Shown here: in pieces, positions 27,074 through 35,408 of the stretch
How the letters are laid out: each line of letters starts with the position of its first letter
Position numbering within the stretch: position 1 is the first letter of the stretch
Notes under the pieces: model-generated
Told to the model about the DNA's origin: nothing
Seen by the model: the letters and a program-made list of their open reading frames with translations, nothing else
The model's database searches: none
Translations under genes and position numbers: made by a program
Assembly: GCA_021740905.1 (NCBI GenBank)
Contig: JAIOYV010000010.1
Span: forward strand, 1-64,000
DNA from: Bacteroidales bacterium
GTDB taxonomy: Bacteria > Bacteroidota > Bacteroidia > Bacteroidales > M50B96
DNA: 64,000 nt
Direction of reading: 5' to 3'

Positions 27074-28285
27074 TTATTCTACTAATACAGGCAATTCTTC
27101 TTCAGTTCCTTCTTCTATGCCAAATTTAAATATTTTTTCATCAATCAACGCACCTTCTTCATTATATTCTTTGCAAAGCCCATTCAATAAACCTTTTTTG
27201 TATTTCAATTTTCCTTTTATTATACCATTTTCATGGTATATCAACCATACACCAACTTCCGCGTCGTGTTTATACTTGCCAATTTTTGAAAGGTTACCAT
27301 TTTCGTGATAATATTTCCATTTTTTTTCGGCCTTGCCTATTTTATATTTGCCAACCTGTTTAAAGTTTCCATTTGGATAATACACGTTCCATGTTCCATG
27401 AAATAAGCTATATTTATAATTTCCAATAGTATATAGACTCCCATCAGGATAAAAAAACTTACCCATGCCGGTTTTCACACCTTTTGAATAAAAACCGGTT
27501 TCGCGCAAAACCCCTGTGTCGAAATATTCGTTCCAAATGCCCTCGATGTTGCCATCCACATAATTACATTGAATATCTATTTGGCCATTGGGGTGATAAG
27601 TGAAATAGTCCCCAAATATTTTATTATCCTTGAAAAATATCTTTTTCTCAAGAGAGCCATCTTTTCTATATTTAAGGTATTCCCCATCGTATTGCTCTCC
27701 ATTTTTAAACGCTTTTTCTTGAATAAGTCCAGATTTATAATAAAGTTCATACAAACCCGAATATTTATCCTCATTAAAATTGAATCTAAAATAAGGTTTG
27801 CCATTTTCGTAATATCCTTCTGCGGGACCATGTTTTAGTCCTGTTCGATAATGTGTTTTTTCTTTCAACTGGCCATTCTCGTAATAGGAAATAATTTCGC
27901 CATCCAACTGGTCTTGTTTATAGGTACCATTTTGTTTCAGTTCCCCATTTTGATAATAAATGGCAAAATCCCCTTCGCGTAAACCATTTTTATAGTTTAA
28001 GATTTTATAGCGGATACCATGCTTGGAATAGATGCTCCAAACACTATCGAGGTCGTTGTTCTTATAGTATCCAAATTGTCGTTTTGTCCCATCTGGGTAA
28101 AAGTATTTGAAAAAACCATGACGAATTGTTTCTCCATTTACTATTTTACATTCGTAAATTGATTCAGGATACCTGCCGTCGTCGTGCCAGGTAGTATCTA
28201 TAAATACCTGAGCAAACCCACAACTTGGCGTAGTTAATATAAGAAAGATCCAGAAATAAAGATGTTTTGTTAAATATATTTTCAT
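27074..28285 (-). CDS. MORN-variant (YwqK-like) repeat protein
   Basis: A 403-residue exported protein. A hydrophobic start (residues 1-26, 'FWIFLILTTPSCGFAQ') is a signal peptide; a Cys at 22 does not fit a good lipobox. The rest is about a dozen repeats of 22-24 residues with the pattern YY-x-NG-x-x-K-x-x-G-x-Y-x-x-G-x-x-x-G (for example 'YPNGNFKQVGKYKIGKAEKKW' in part), the MORN repeat variant also called YwqK-type. Such proteins form elongated beta-hairpin stacks; the toxin-antitoxin label seen in databases for this family is not supported here. It is embedded in the operon, 9 bases after the chaperone-like gene and 32 before the third subunit, so it probably serves the same surface structure, perhaps as scaffold or anchor. 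That role is inference. Confidence 0.75.
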   Translation of the reverse strand: MKIYLTKHLYFWIFLILTTPSCGFAQVFIDTTWHDDGRYPESIYECKIVNGETIRHGFFKYFYPDGTKRQFGYYKNNDLDSVWSIYSKHGIRYKILNYKNGLREGDFAIYYQNGELKQNGTYKQDQLDGEIISYYENGQLKEKTHYRTGLKHGPAEGYYENGKPYFRFNFNEDKYSGLYELYYKSGLIQEKAFKNGEQYDGEYLKYRKDGSLEKKIFFKDNKIFGDYFTYHPNGQIDIQCNYVDGNIEGIWNEYFDTGVLRETGFYSKGVKTGMGKFFYPDGSLYTIGNYKYSLFHGTWNVYYPNGNFKQVGKYKIGKAEKKWKYYHENGNLSKIGKYKHDAEVGVWLIYHENGIIKGKLKYKKGLLNGLCKEYNEEGALIDEKIFKFGIEEGTEEELPVLVE

Positions 28286-28294
28286 ACCACTAAT

Positions 28295-29125
28295 TTATTG
28301 AGGTTGTTTTTGTTCTGGAATCTCAATATCCATTTGTACACCTTCTAATTCCGAATCGTTTCCATAGTCTAAAATTGCAGCCACGGAGTAAGATCCGGCA
28401 GCCAATCCCTTGGGCAGTTCAAGTATAACTTCATGTTTTACACCTGGAAGGACTAAAAAGCTAACTGGCTCTACCTTGGTTTCTTCTGCCGTTTGTAAAT
28501 CCATAATTGTCAAATAAACCTTGCAATCTAAAATTTGGTCACCCATATTCTGAACCTGCGCGCAAACACTTCGACTACTATCTTCGTCCGAAGAAAAATA
28601 TTCTTTTAAATTGCTGATCCCACCTTTTAAAGATGTGTTCGATGCAGGAGATTGCAGGATATAAATGGCAATGTTGGGACTTATCACAATACCCGATTTA
28701 ATTGACTTGTCGGCCACAACTGCACTGGTTTGTTCAACTGCCTCGCGAACCACAAGCATGGCCCATTTTGTGTTTATTCCCGAATCGGGAACGTTTATGT
28801 TGATGGCCACTTTAATCGATTCGTTTGGGCCAAGGTCGAAAAAAGCTGGCGAAATATTTACCCAATCGACACAGCTGCGCTTTGGATTTGATTCGACATA
28901 AGTGATTTCCCCCTTTTCATCCACAGTCCAGTCGCGAAGCTCAAGGATGTAACTCTTTTTAACATCCGATTTGTTAATAACTGAAAGCCGTTGTGTCCCT
29001 GACTGACCAGGTTCAACCATATATCTTAACTTTGATGGCGACACTTCAAACTGTTGTGCAAATAATTGAAATGAAGCAAATACGAATGTTAAGATCCCCA
29101 AAATTGTAATTTTTATTCGTCTCAT
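28295..29125 (-). CDS. Periplasmic chaperone-like Ig-fold protein
   Basis: A 276-residue exported protein with a signal peptide (about 1-24, cleavage near 'LFAQ') and two predicted Ig-like domains (about 25-155 and 165-270). The first domain opens 'FEVSPSKLRYMVEPGQSGTQ' and continues 'RLSVINKSDVKKSYILELRDW'. This is the pattern shared by PapD-type pilus chaperones and by the DUF916/WxL-interacting proteins of Gram-positive bacteria; R34 would occupy the place of the chaperone's conserved Arg. It sits 12 bases after the usher-like gene and 9 before the MORN gene. The context and fold suggest that it holds the small WxL-like subunits in the periplasm. Homology to either family is inferred from pattern and needs profile comparison. 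Confidence 0.65.
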   Translation of the reverse strand: MRRIKITILGILTFVFASFQLFAQQFEVSPSKLRYMVEPGQSGTQRLSVINKSDVKKSYILELRDWTVDEKGEITYVESNPKRSCVDWVNISPAFFDLGPNESIKVAININVPDSGINTKWAMLVVREAVEQTSAVVADKSIKSGIVISPNIAIYILQSPASNTSLKGGISNLKEYFSSDEDSSRSVCAQVQNMGDQILDCKVYLTIMDLQTAEETKVEPVSFLVLPGVKHEVILELPKGLAAGSYSVAAILDYGNDSELEGVQMDIEIPEQKQPQ

Positions 29126-29137
29126 TGAATTATAAAT

Positions 29138-31978
29138 TTAATTATTTTTATTGAAATTAATTTTTCTTCCTTTCTCTTTGAATATAAAATTCAACCTTAT
29201 TGTTGGTTCATGATTTAAATCTACTACAATGTTATTTTTAAGTACTTCCATTTTTGCTCCAAATGGATTAACTATTCGAATCGTGTAGTTGCTGTTTTGA
29301 GGGACATATAAAATGTAATTCCCATTTCTCCCTGTTAATGAACTATACTCTTTACCTTCGGCAGAGGTGGCAATAATTCGAATGTTTTCGGGACTTACCA
29401 AACCCATTGACGAATATGCATCGCGCTTAATTATAAGCTGTCCAAATATCTTTCCTGCTTTTTCATAAGGGATATATACAGTTTGGTTAGCATCGAGTTG
29501 GAAACTTTGTTGAGTGCCTGTAAAATTGAAATAGCCTGATAGGTTTTGAAAAGCTGTAATATTGATATTGTATAAGCCTTCGGGCATGTACTCCATTTTT
29601 ATTTCTCCTTTTTTGTCGCTTGCCAGTGGGATATATTTAAAATTATCAGATCTATGACCACCATTCGTAGCGTTTTCTTTTCCTGGTAAAGCACCTGTTT
29701 TTGTTATCCCAGCCATCATATTTCCAATTCCCGATTCATCATTGTCCTGTATTCCATTGCCATTTTCGTCTTTAAAAAACTTAATTGACACATCGTAATA
29801 TTCAATTTCGCTCCGAGAAAAGGAAATACCTTTCGAAATCCCCAGTTCTAAATTTGCCAGCTTAGATCCGGATAATGTATAGCTTTTCACCAACTGGCAA
29901 TCAATACGACTTGCAAAATGGATTTTCCAATTATTTCGAAGTAATCCATCAACCCCAGCAATGAAACTAATTTTACCTTTGTCAATTAAGAAGTTATAAT
30001 TGTATTGCGCATTTGCTGTAACTGTTAGGTTATTCCGAAGGAGGCTTTTCTTATAATATGGGCGCATGGATAATTTTTGCTCAATGCGTTGCTTCACAGA
30101 AAAGTTTCCACTTTCGATGCCATCCTGATACTCTATCTCCACTCCGTAATTCGAATTGGTCGCGCTTGTCTTAATTTTGATATTCGGTCTTTTTGGGGCA
30201 TTATTGTCGTCGATATAGCCCAAGCTTAAATTTGATTGATAATTAAGGTATCTCCTTGTAATTCGGCCATCCAATAGTAGGTTGTACATTTTTATTGTAC
30301 CGGACTGAACGGTGTTTTGATCAGTTTCCAATTCTGATTCCAGCACGGTGATCGAACTTCCAATTCCATAACCTACAAAGCTGGCACTTGGGCTAGTCAA
30401 TCTAAGTACGTACACATCCTTTTTTACATTATTTTCAGGTAATCTTTCTCGATTTTCATTATACAAGGTCGGATTAAGCAAAATATTGTTCCAGGAGGCA
30501 TGAAGGGAATATAAAGATTTTAAGAATACGTAATTTAAATTGGAAGCGAAATTTTGCGAGCCTCGCTCAGAACCCGGAAAGTTCGAGCTTCCCAATCGAT
30601 GGCTTGCCCATACCCTTAACTGCTTTGTAATTGGCAATACATAAGAGAAGATATGAGAATAACCTTGTTCCTGATATTGTTTCTTTGAATAGTTTTCTTC
30701 CCATACACCAGATATTCGGTAATTAAAACGTTGATTATGCCGTAATAAAAATTCACCTTCCTCTTTAATAGAAATATTATCTATTTTTGATTTGGTACCA
30801 ATACTTGCTCCTAATGATGATCCAATAGTATACTTTTCATCTTTGTAAAAATGCCCAAATCCTAAACGCGTTTCGCCATCGAATGGGGAAACAGAAGCAA
30901 ATCCAGAAAGGGTGTACAATGAATCATAAACATAATTGTATTTTGCATAAAAGCTCTCCTGATAACTAATATCACGACCCAGGTTCGAACTGCCGGTTCC
31001 GATACCCCCCTCGAAAGATTTCGTTTGATAATTAAGGTTATATTGCGATTGTTCTTTAAAGTTTTTGCCATTGCTGAGATCATTATTGCTGAAGCTATAG
31101 TTAATGGTTCGATCCTTATCTGTTTTTATTGCTCCTTTTGTGAGCAACCTGTACCTTGCCAAATCCGATTGAGGACTCATGGCTGTTAGCTGAATGAAAT
31201 TTGGGGTGTGCTGATCACGGGTGTAGTTGTCGTATTCAGTATTCAGCCGAACAAAACTAAAATTGACAGTTTGTTCCCGACTCGCAGAAGATATAAAAAT
31301 CTTTAATGTACTTGAGAAATTCTGATTTTTGAATTTTTTGTCATAAGTAACAAGTATTTGGATTTCCTTTTCGGCCATTGCTGTTAATACCATAGAAGTA
31401 TCAATCAGTATGCTGTCCACCTGAACTATCTTCAACTCTTTTCCGATCTCGAATTTTACCTTCAACTCTTCTTGTACATTTCCATTATTAGTTATTTTAA
31501 AGAGTGCAGAAACGATGGATGAATCACTTTGAATAAATTTCATATTATTATACGCACTTACAGTCCAATCGCTTTTTGCCAAAATCTGAAAGCGACTTTT
31601 TACAACTCCAACAATTAGGTTGTTCGAATCGGAAAGTTGAGCTTCGATTTCGTAATCGATATTGGCAAGGCTTAATTTTGAAACATTGGCTCTTATGGGA
31701 ATTGCTTTTGTAGATTGAGGTTGAATTAAATAAGTTGTAAGTGTAGAAATAAGCTGCCATTGATTGGGAAGTATTAATTTTGGGGAAATTTTAATAGCAG
31801 TGCCTGAATTATTCCGAATTCGCAAAATATTTACATAAAACTCATCAGGATCTTGCACAAAATCATTCTTCACAAAATAGGCTTCGATAAAATCAAAATC
31901 TGAATTTTGAGCAAACAATCCTATGCCACAAACCAATGTGAACATTATACTTAATACTATTTTTCGAGCTACTGTCAC
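29138..31978 (-). CDS. Usher-like outer-membrane beta-barrel protein
   Basis: A 946-residue exported protein with a signal peptide (residues 1-23, GTG start). Residues about 25-235 look like two Ig/NEW3-type domains ('ILRIRNNSGTAIKISPKLIL', 'LFKITNNGNVQEELKVKFEI'). Residues about 240-725 have the alternating short-strand, aromatic-rich texture of a large outer-membrane barrel ('NYQTKSFEGGIGTGSSNLG', 'SSLGASIGTKSK'). Then come a calcium-loop segment 'FKDENGNGIQDNDESG' (about 733-750) like SdrD B repeats, and a C-terminal regulatory-type Ig domain (about 850-946, 'GKIFGQLIIKRD', 'TGRNGNYILYVPQNSNYTIRI'). Placed with a chaperone-like protein and three small secreted subunits, it is a candidate usher. 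It lacks any usher motif I recognise, so it is either a far relative or an unrelated barrel of similar use. Confidence 0.6.
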   Translation of the reverse strand: MTVARKIVLSIMFTLVCGIGLFAQNSDFDFIEAYFVKNDFVQDPDEFYVNILRIRNNSGTAIKISPKLILPNQWQLISTLTTYLIQPQSTKAIPIRANVSKLSLANIDYEIEAQLSDSNNLIVGVVKSRFQILAKSDWTVSAYNNMKFIQSDSSIVSALFKITNNGNVQEELKVKFEIGKELKIVQVDSILIDTSMVLTAMAEKEIQILVTYDKKFKNQNFSSTLKIFISSASREQTVNFSFVRLNTEYDNYTRDQHTPNFIQLTAMSPQSDLARYRLLTKGAIKTDKDRTINYSFSNNDLSNGKNFKEQSQYNLNYQTKSFEGGIGTGSSNLGRDISYQESFYAKYNYVYDSLYTLSGFASVSPFDGETRLGFGHFYKDEKYTIGSSLGASIGTKSKIDNISIKEEGEFLLRHNQRFNYRISGVWEENYSKKQYQEQGYSHIFSYVLPITKQLRVWASHRLGSSNFPGSERGSQNFASNLNYVFLKSLYSLHASWNNILLNPTLYNENRERLPENNVKKDVYVLRLTSPSASFVGYGIGSSITVLESELETDQNTVQSGTIKMYNLLLDGRITRRYLNYQSNLSLGYIDDNNAPKRPNIKIKTSATNSNYGVEIEYQDGIESGNFSVKQRIEQKLSMRPYYKKSLLRNNLTVTANAQYNYNFLIDKGKISFIAGVDGLLRNNWKIHFASRIDCQLVKSYTLSGSKLANLELGISKGISFSRSEIEYYDVSIKFFKDENGNGIQDNDESGIGNMMAGITKTGALPGKENATNGGHRSDNFKYIPLASDKKGEIKMEYMPEGLYNINITAFQNLSGYFNFTGTQQSFQLDANQTVYIPYEKAGKIFGQLIIKRDAYSSMGLVSPENIRIIATSAEGKEYSSLTGRNGNYILYVPQNSNYTIRIVNPFGAKMEVLKNNIVVDLNHEPTIRLNFIFKEKGRKINFNKNN

Positions 31979-32090
31979 TACTATTTTTCCTAATAATGGC
32001 CTTCTTGCCTATACATTGTTAGCCAAAGCTTGAGACTTGTACGGGACAATGGAAAAATGGTTTATGTAAAAATCTCAGAAACTGAAAATT

Positions 32091-32699
32091 TTACAGCACT
32101 TCGCGAAGAATAAAATTTATCGTTGTTTGATATATCCCATGTGCATAGCCAGCAGTTTGAAAATCGGTTGAGTTCATATTTCCGTTATCGGTACCCATTT
32201 CCCAGTAAAAAATAAAAGCGTTGTCCAAATCATCACCGGCATTCGATTTGTTTTTGTTTTTAGGCTCCAACAATTTATATTCAGTTAATTGCAAAGCTTT
32301 GGGATGATTCTTGGCATTATTAGTCAAATCACCGTTCCCATAGTTTCCAACCAGATCAACCTCAATTCCCACCTGATTAATTGGAATTGTATTCATACCA
32401 TTATTGTGCACTAAATCGGATGATGCGTAAATGGCCAATTCCCAGGGCACATTTGCATCTACACTGGCCGAAAAATAGTGATCATGATTTGCACCTATCC
32501 CATTCTCGTAATCCGAAATAAAATAAAAATCAAAAACTACTTGAGTTGCATTAAGTGTAAGCGAGACAGAAGAAACCGTAGTGGGAGACGGTGAAACAGA
32601 AGGACAAATAATCGTGCTTTCGTTGGCGAGTTTGGGTTCGTTTCCGGCAACCAGGCACACAGGCAACAATAGCAAAAATAGATTTAAAACTGTACGCAT
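32091..32699 (-). CDS. WxL-like small secreted subunit, copy 2
   Basis: A 202-residue exported protein with signal peptide 'MRTVLNLFLLLLPVCLVAG'. The longer frame begins at a TTG (32723), but a TATATTTG box overlaps it, so the ATG at 32699 is used. It shares 'DYENGIGA' (near 63-70), W-x-L in 'VPWELAI' (W86-L88), 'YWEMGTDNGNMN' and a last strand 'GIYQTTINFILREVL' with the other two subunits. A Thr/Ser/Pro-rich stretch follows the signal peptide (about 32-46), a feature the others lack. It is the first gene after the internal terminator and lies 112 bases before the usher-like gene. Probably a minor or anchoring subunit of the surface structure. Confidence 0.65.
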   Translation of the reverse strand: MRTVLNLFLLLLPVCLVAGNEPKLANESTIICPSVSPSPTTVSSVSLTLNATQVVFDFYFISDYENGIGANHDHYFSASVDANVPWELAIYASSDLVHNNGMNTIPINQVGIEVDLVGNYGNGDLTNNAKNHPKALQLTEYKLLEPKNKNKSNAGDDLDNAFIFYWEMGTDNGNMNSTDFQTAGYAHGIYQTTINFILREVL

Positions 32700-32720
32700 A
32701 TTTTTTATCCAATTTGGTAT

Positions 32721-32728
32721 CAAATATA
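32721..32728 (-). promoter_or_regulatory. -7 box for the second part of the appendage operon
   Basis: TATATTTG on the minus strand matches TAnnTTTG and lies directly after the terminator at 32739-32782 and 21 bases before the ATG of subunit copy 2. No TTG at the right spacing was seen. It would let the usher, chaperone and later genes be transcribed without read-through. Confidence 0.45.
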
Positions 32729-32738
32729 ATCAAACTGT

Positions 32739-32782
32739 ACAACAAAAAAAGACCCTCCTGAGAGGGTCTTTTTTTTGTTGTA
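32739..32782 (-). terminator. Strong terminator after the first subunit gene
   Basis: GACCCTC (32751-32757) and GAGGGTC (32762-32768) form a seven-pair stem with a four-base loop. A- and T-tracts on both sides extend the pairing and supply the U-run on either strand. It lies 36 bases past the stop of the first small subunit and separates it from the rest of the operon. This suits a major subunit made in excess, with partial read-through. Confidence 0.8.
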
Positions 32783-32817
32783 ATTCTATATCGTGTGTAA
32801 GTCGATTATTGAACCAA

Positions 32818-33450
32818 TTATTGGTTGTTAGTTTGGCTACTGAATATTTCAGTCAGGGTGAAATTAACAGTTTGCTGGTATTGACCTTTTCTGTAGTTGG
32901 CCTCAAATAAGCTGGTTCCATTCATGTCGCCAGTTCCTGTTCCCATTTCCCAATAGATAGTAAAAGCGTTTTGAGCATCTGTACCAGCATTGGAAACACT
33001 TGTTGAAGCAGTAGTAAAGAGATTAATAGGATCAGTAGTCAAGGGAACAATTGAAGTAACTAAGTTAGATGTGTTTGATGCATAGCCTCCATCCATTGTG
33101 CCTTTTAAACCTACTTGGTCAATTGGAATAGTGTAAGAACTTTCCTCTTGATGAACCAATGTTGCACCTGCAGCTGCACAATCCAGTTTCCAGTCACAAG
33201 TAGCCTCTACACCACCAGTCATTGTTATGTCACCACCTGCCCCAACGCCATTAATGTAATCAGTAAGTTCGTCAAAATTGAATACAACCTGGGCATCATC
33301 AATTGTTAACTCTAAAGCATGGTTCAAATTAGCGACCAAAGTGGTTACTCCGGCATCGGTGTCAGCTGTTTGAGCATTTGCCTGGTTAGAAACTACAGTT
33401 AAAGTTAAAACTGCGATAGCGATCAATGTTAAATTTCTTAATGTTTTCAT
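32818..33450 (-). CDS. WxL-like small secreted subunit, copy 1 (probable major subunit)
   Basis: A 210-residue exported protein with a clear signal peptide (about 1-27, 'SNQANAQ'). Shared features: 'DYINGVGA' (64-71), W-x-L in 'CDWKLDC' (W87-L89) with Cys 85 and Cys 91 on either side that could form a disulfide, 'YWEMGTGTGDMNG' (166-178), and a late strand 'GQYQQTVNFTLTEIF' (189-203) followed by a seven-residue tail. It is the first gene behind the sigma-54-like promoter and is followed at once by a strong terminator, so it should be the most abundant product. Its fold is predicted to be Ig-like, similar to pilin or WxL-domain subunits. I do not recognise a named family. Confidence 0.7.
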   Translation of the reverse strand: MKTLRNLTLIAIAVLTLTVVSNQANAQTADTDAGVTTLVANLNHALELTIDDAQVVFNFDELTDYINGVGAGGDITMTGGVEATCDWKLDCAAAGATLVHQEESSYTIPIDQVGLKGTMDGGYASNTSNLVTSIVPLTTDPINLFTTASTSVSNAGTDAQNAFTIYWEMGTGTGDMNGTSLFEANYRKGQYQQTVNFTLTEIFSSQTNNQ

Positions 33451-33522
33451 GTTTTCTAAATTTTTAAGTTGATACTAATTTGTTTATTTTAATTTTTAAA
33501 GTTTTTTCGTTGAATGACCTAT

Positions 33523-33538
33523 TTCAATGCACGTGCCA
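33523..33538 (-). promoter_or_regulatory. Sigma-54-type promoter of the appendage operon
   Basis: Minus strand TGGCACG-N4-TTGAA matches the sigma-54 consensus TGGCACG-N4-TTGCW at all but one position. The transcript would begin near 33512, about 60 bases before the ATG of the first subunit. The gene for a sigma-54 activator lies just upstream on the same strand. Confidence 0.65.
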
Positions 33539-33607
33539 TGAACTATAATTATTTGAATATATGACACTTATGCAAATTTCATTGAAGCCATATAGTATGG
33601 TGAAGTA

Positions 33608-33622
33608 TCTGATTTCGAATAG
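33608..33622 (-). promoter_or_regulatory. Putative activator site 1
   Basis: TCTGATTTCGAATAG, read on the plus strand, is one of three copies of the same 15-base pattern in this 475-base intergenic region. It lies 70 bases upstream of the -24 box. Confidence 0.5.
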
Positions 33623-33690
33623 AGGAGAGGATTTCGGTATGTTAAATTCATAAACAAACATTTCATATACAGTATCTTGCGCCAATATTA

Positions 33691-33705
33691 TTCAATATCG
33701 AATAG
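33691..33705 (-). promoter_or_regulatory. Putative activator site 2
   Basis: TTCAATATCGAATAG, the second copy, extends to a 14-base near-palindrome (ATTCAATATCGAAT, two mismatches). It lies about 150 bases upstream of the -24 box. Confidence 0.5.
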
Positions 33706-33709
33706 GGTC

Positions 33710-33724
33710 TTCGATTTCGAATAG
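33710..33724 (-). promoter_or_regulatory. Putative activator site 3
   Basis: TTCGATTTCGAATAG, the third copy, has dyad symmetry TTCGA-N2-TCGAA and starts 19 bases after site 2, about two helical turns. Paired sites of this kind suit a dimeric NtrC-type activator. Confidence 0.55.
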
Positions 33725-33830
33725 TTGAAAATTTGTGCATTGATTAAGGGAAATAATTTTCAAAAAAAAAATGGGATAGCTAATTTATCCAATTATAAAA
33801 GATTGATTTTATTTGCATTACGGGGCAATA

Positions 33831-33858
33831 AAAAAGCCAGAAATAAATCTGGCTTTTT
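33831..33858 (-). terminator. Terminator of the NtrC-type regulator
   Basis: AAAAAGCCAGA and TCTGGCTTTTT pair over 11 bases around a six-base loop, with a T-run on either strand. It lies 68 bases past the regulator's stop codon and isolates it from the appendage operon. The rest of 33451-33925 holds the sigma-54 promoter and three sites, and no gene. Confidence 0.8.
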
Positions 33859-33925
33859 AACATTATAAAGTGGAAAAAAAAATGCAAACTGTAACAATAC
33901 TGAGTTTCGATTTTTTTGACCAGGA

Positions 33926-35293
33926 TTAATTAAGCTGAAACTTGGCAATCTTGCGGTGCAGGGCATTCCACGAGATATTCAGCAACTTGGCAGCCTGGCT
34001 TTTGTTGTTGTCAGACTTTTCGAGGGCTTTCAATATCAGGTTGCGCTCGTTTAGTTCAAGGTCGAAAATTTCAGTGCTGTGGCCGTTCCCGCTCCCATTT
34101 TTTGGAAGGATACTGGGGAAGTGCTCGGCCTTTATTGTTTTGCCTTCCGAAAGGATGACTGCCCGTTCGACAAGGTTTTTAAATTCTCTGACATTACCTG
34201 GAAATTTGTAGTTGTCGAGCACATCGATTGCCTTATCTTCAATGTGGCTTATTTCCCGGTTCATCTTGGCAGCAAACATCGTCGAAAAATAATTCAATAA
34301 TTCAGGGATGTCCTCTTTCCTTTCACGAAGGGGTGGTATGTGAATGACAAAGGCGCTCAGGCGATGGTAAAGGTCGAGCCGAAAATCCCCACCTTTGCTT
34401 TGTTCTTCAATATTATGGTTGGTGGCTGCAATAATCCTGATGTCAAAATCAATCGGTTTTTGGGTCCCGACCTTGGTATATTTTCGCTCTTCAAGTACCC
34501 GCAACAATTTCTTTTGAAGGATAACCGGCATATCGCCAATCTCATCGAGAAAAAGTGTGCCTTTATGCGCGACTTCGAACCAACCTGCCTTATCCTCTGT
34601 TGCCCCTGTGAACGATCCCTTTTTGTGTCCAAAAAATTCGCTCTCGAAAAGATTTTCAGGAATGGCCGAACAGTTGACAGCATAAAAAGCGTGGGCCTTT
34701 CTTTCGCTAAGTTGATGGATGCCTTTGGCTACCAATTCTTTTCCTGTCCCACTTTCGCCTGTAATCAACACGGAAGTATCTTTAGCCCTGGCCACCTGTT
34801 CCATCGAATGTAAAACACTGTCCATTAGTGGGCTTTTGCTGATTATTTCGACCCCCTCAAAGGAATTCAGTTTTTCCTTCAGAAGGCTATTGGTCTGTTC
34901 GCTCTGGTTCAATTTGCGCCGCACCACAATATATTTTTTGGTGCGCTCGATTGCCATCATAACTGTTTGCAGGTTGATGGGTTTTTTAAAATAGTCGATG
35001 GCCCCTTTGCGCATGGCTTCAATAACGCTTTCCATTTCGCCATGCCCGCTAATCATCATAATTTCTATGTGGGGGTATTTTTCTTTTACCGTTTGAAGTA
35101 GGCTCAGGCCATCGGTTTCGGGCATCTTAATATCAAATATGGCAAGGTCGATGTCATGCGAATCGAATAATTGCAATGCTTCCGATGGCAAACCTGCTGT
35201 GAATACTTTAAACCCATTCAGCGATAGGAACTCATCAAGTTCTTCGCGAACATACTTTTCATCATCTAAAACCAGGATATTTAATACGTCCAT
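33926..35293 (-). CDS. NtrC-family sigma-54-dependent response regulator
   Basis: A 455-residue transcription activator with the standard three parts. Receiver 1-120: acidic D10/D11, phospho-acceptor D54 in 'LAIFDIKMP', Lys in 'YFKKPIN'. AAA+ domain about 140-380: Walker A 'GESGTGKE', the sigma-54 contact loop '[12 protein letters not shown]' (GSFTGA variant of GAFTGA), '[10 protein letters not shown]' (Walker B). C-terminal Fis-type helix-turn-helix: '[20 protein letters not shown]'. The longer frame starts at 35323, but the ATG at 35293 gives the normal receiver start. No kinase gene adjoins it. The operon directly downstream has a sigma-54-like promoter and three repeated upstream sites, so that operon is its likely target. 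Confidence 0.9.
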   Translation of the reverse strand: MDVLNILVLDDEKYVREELDEFLSLNGFKVFTAGLPSEALQLFDSHDIDLAIFDIKMPETDGLSLLQTVKEKYPHIEIMMISGHGEMESVIEAMRKGAIDYFKKPINLQTVMMAIERTKKYIVVRRKLNQSEQTNSLLKEKLNSFEGVEIISKSPLMDSVLHSMEQVARAKDTSVLITGESGTGKELVAKGIHQLSERKAHAFYAVNCSAIPENLFESEFFGHKKGSFTGATEDKAGWFEVAHKGTLFLDEIGDMPVILQKKLLRVLEERKYTKVGTQKPIDFDIRIIAATNHNIEEQSKGGDFRLDLYHRLSAFVIHIPPLRERKEDIPELLNYFSTMFAAKMNREISHIEDKAIDVLDNYKFPGNVREFKNLVERAVILSEGKTIKAEHFPSILPKNGSGNGHSTEIFDLELNERNLILKALEKSDNNKSQAAKLLNISWNALHRKIAKFQLN

Positions 35294-35305
35294 GTAATCT
35301 TTTTT

Positions 35306-35327
35306 GCTATTGATTCTTTTCAATAGC
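35306..35327. promoter_or_regulatory. Perfect 8-bp inverted repeat before the NtrC-type gene
   Basis: GCTATTGA and TCAATAGC surround TTCTTT, starting 12 bases upstream of the ATG at 35293. It could be an mRNA hairpin or an operator; nothing else supports either reading. Confidence 0.35.
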
Positions 35328-35408
35328 TTCTATACATGGCAAGGCTGCGTTTTGTTACAGAATATTGGCTCTTTAATGATGAAAAATTCGGATCAAAATA
35401 AGGAAAAC

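Noticed and set aside
27074-28285. MORN-variant protein as a toxin-antitoxin antitoxin
   Set aside because: The family name in databases suggests it, but the protein is exported, has no toxin neighbour and lies inside the appendage operon.
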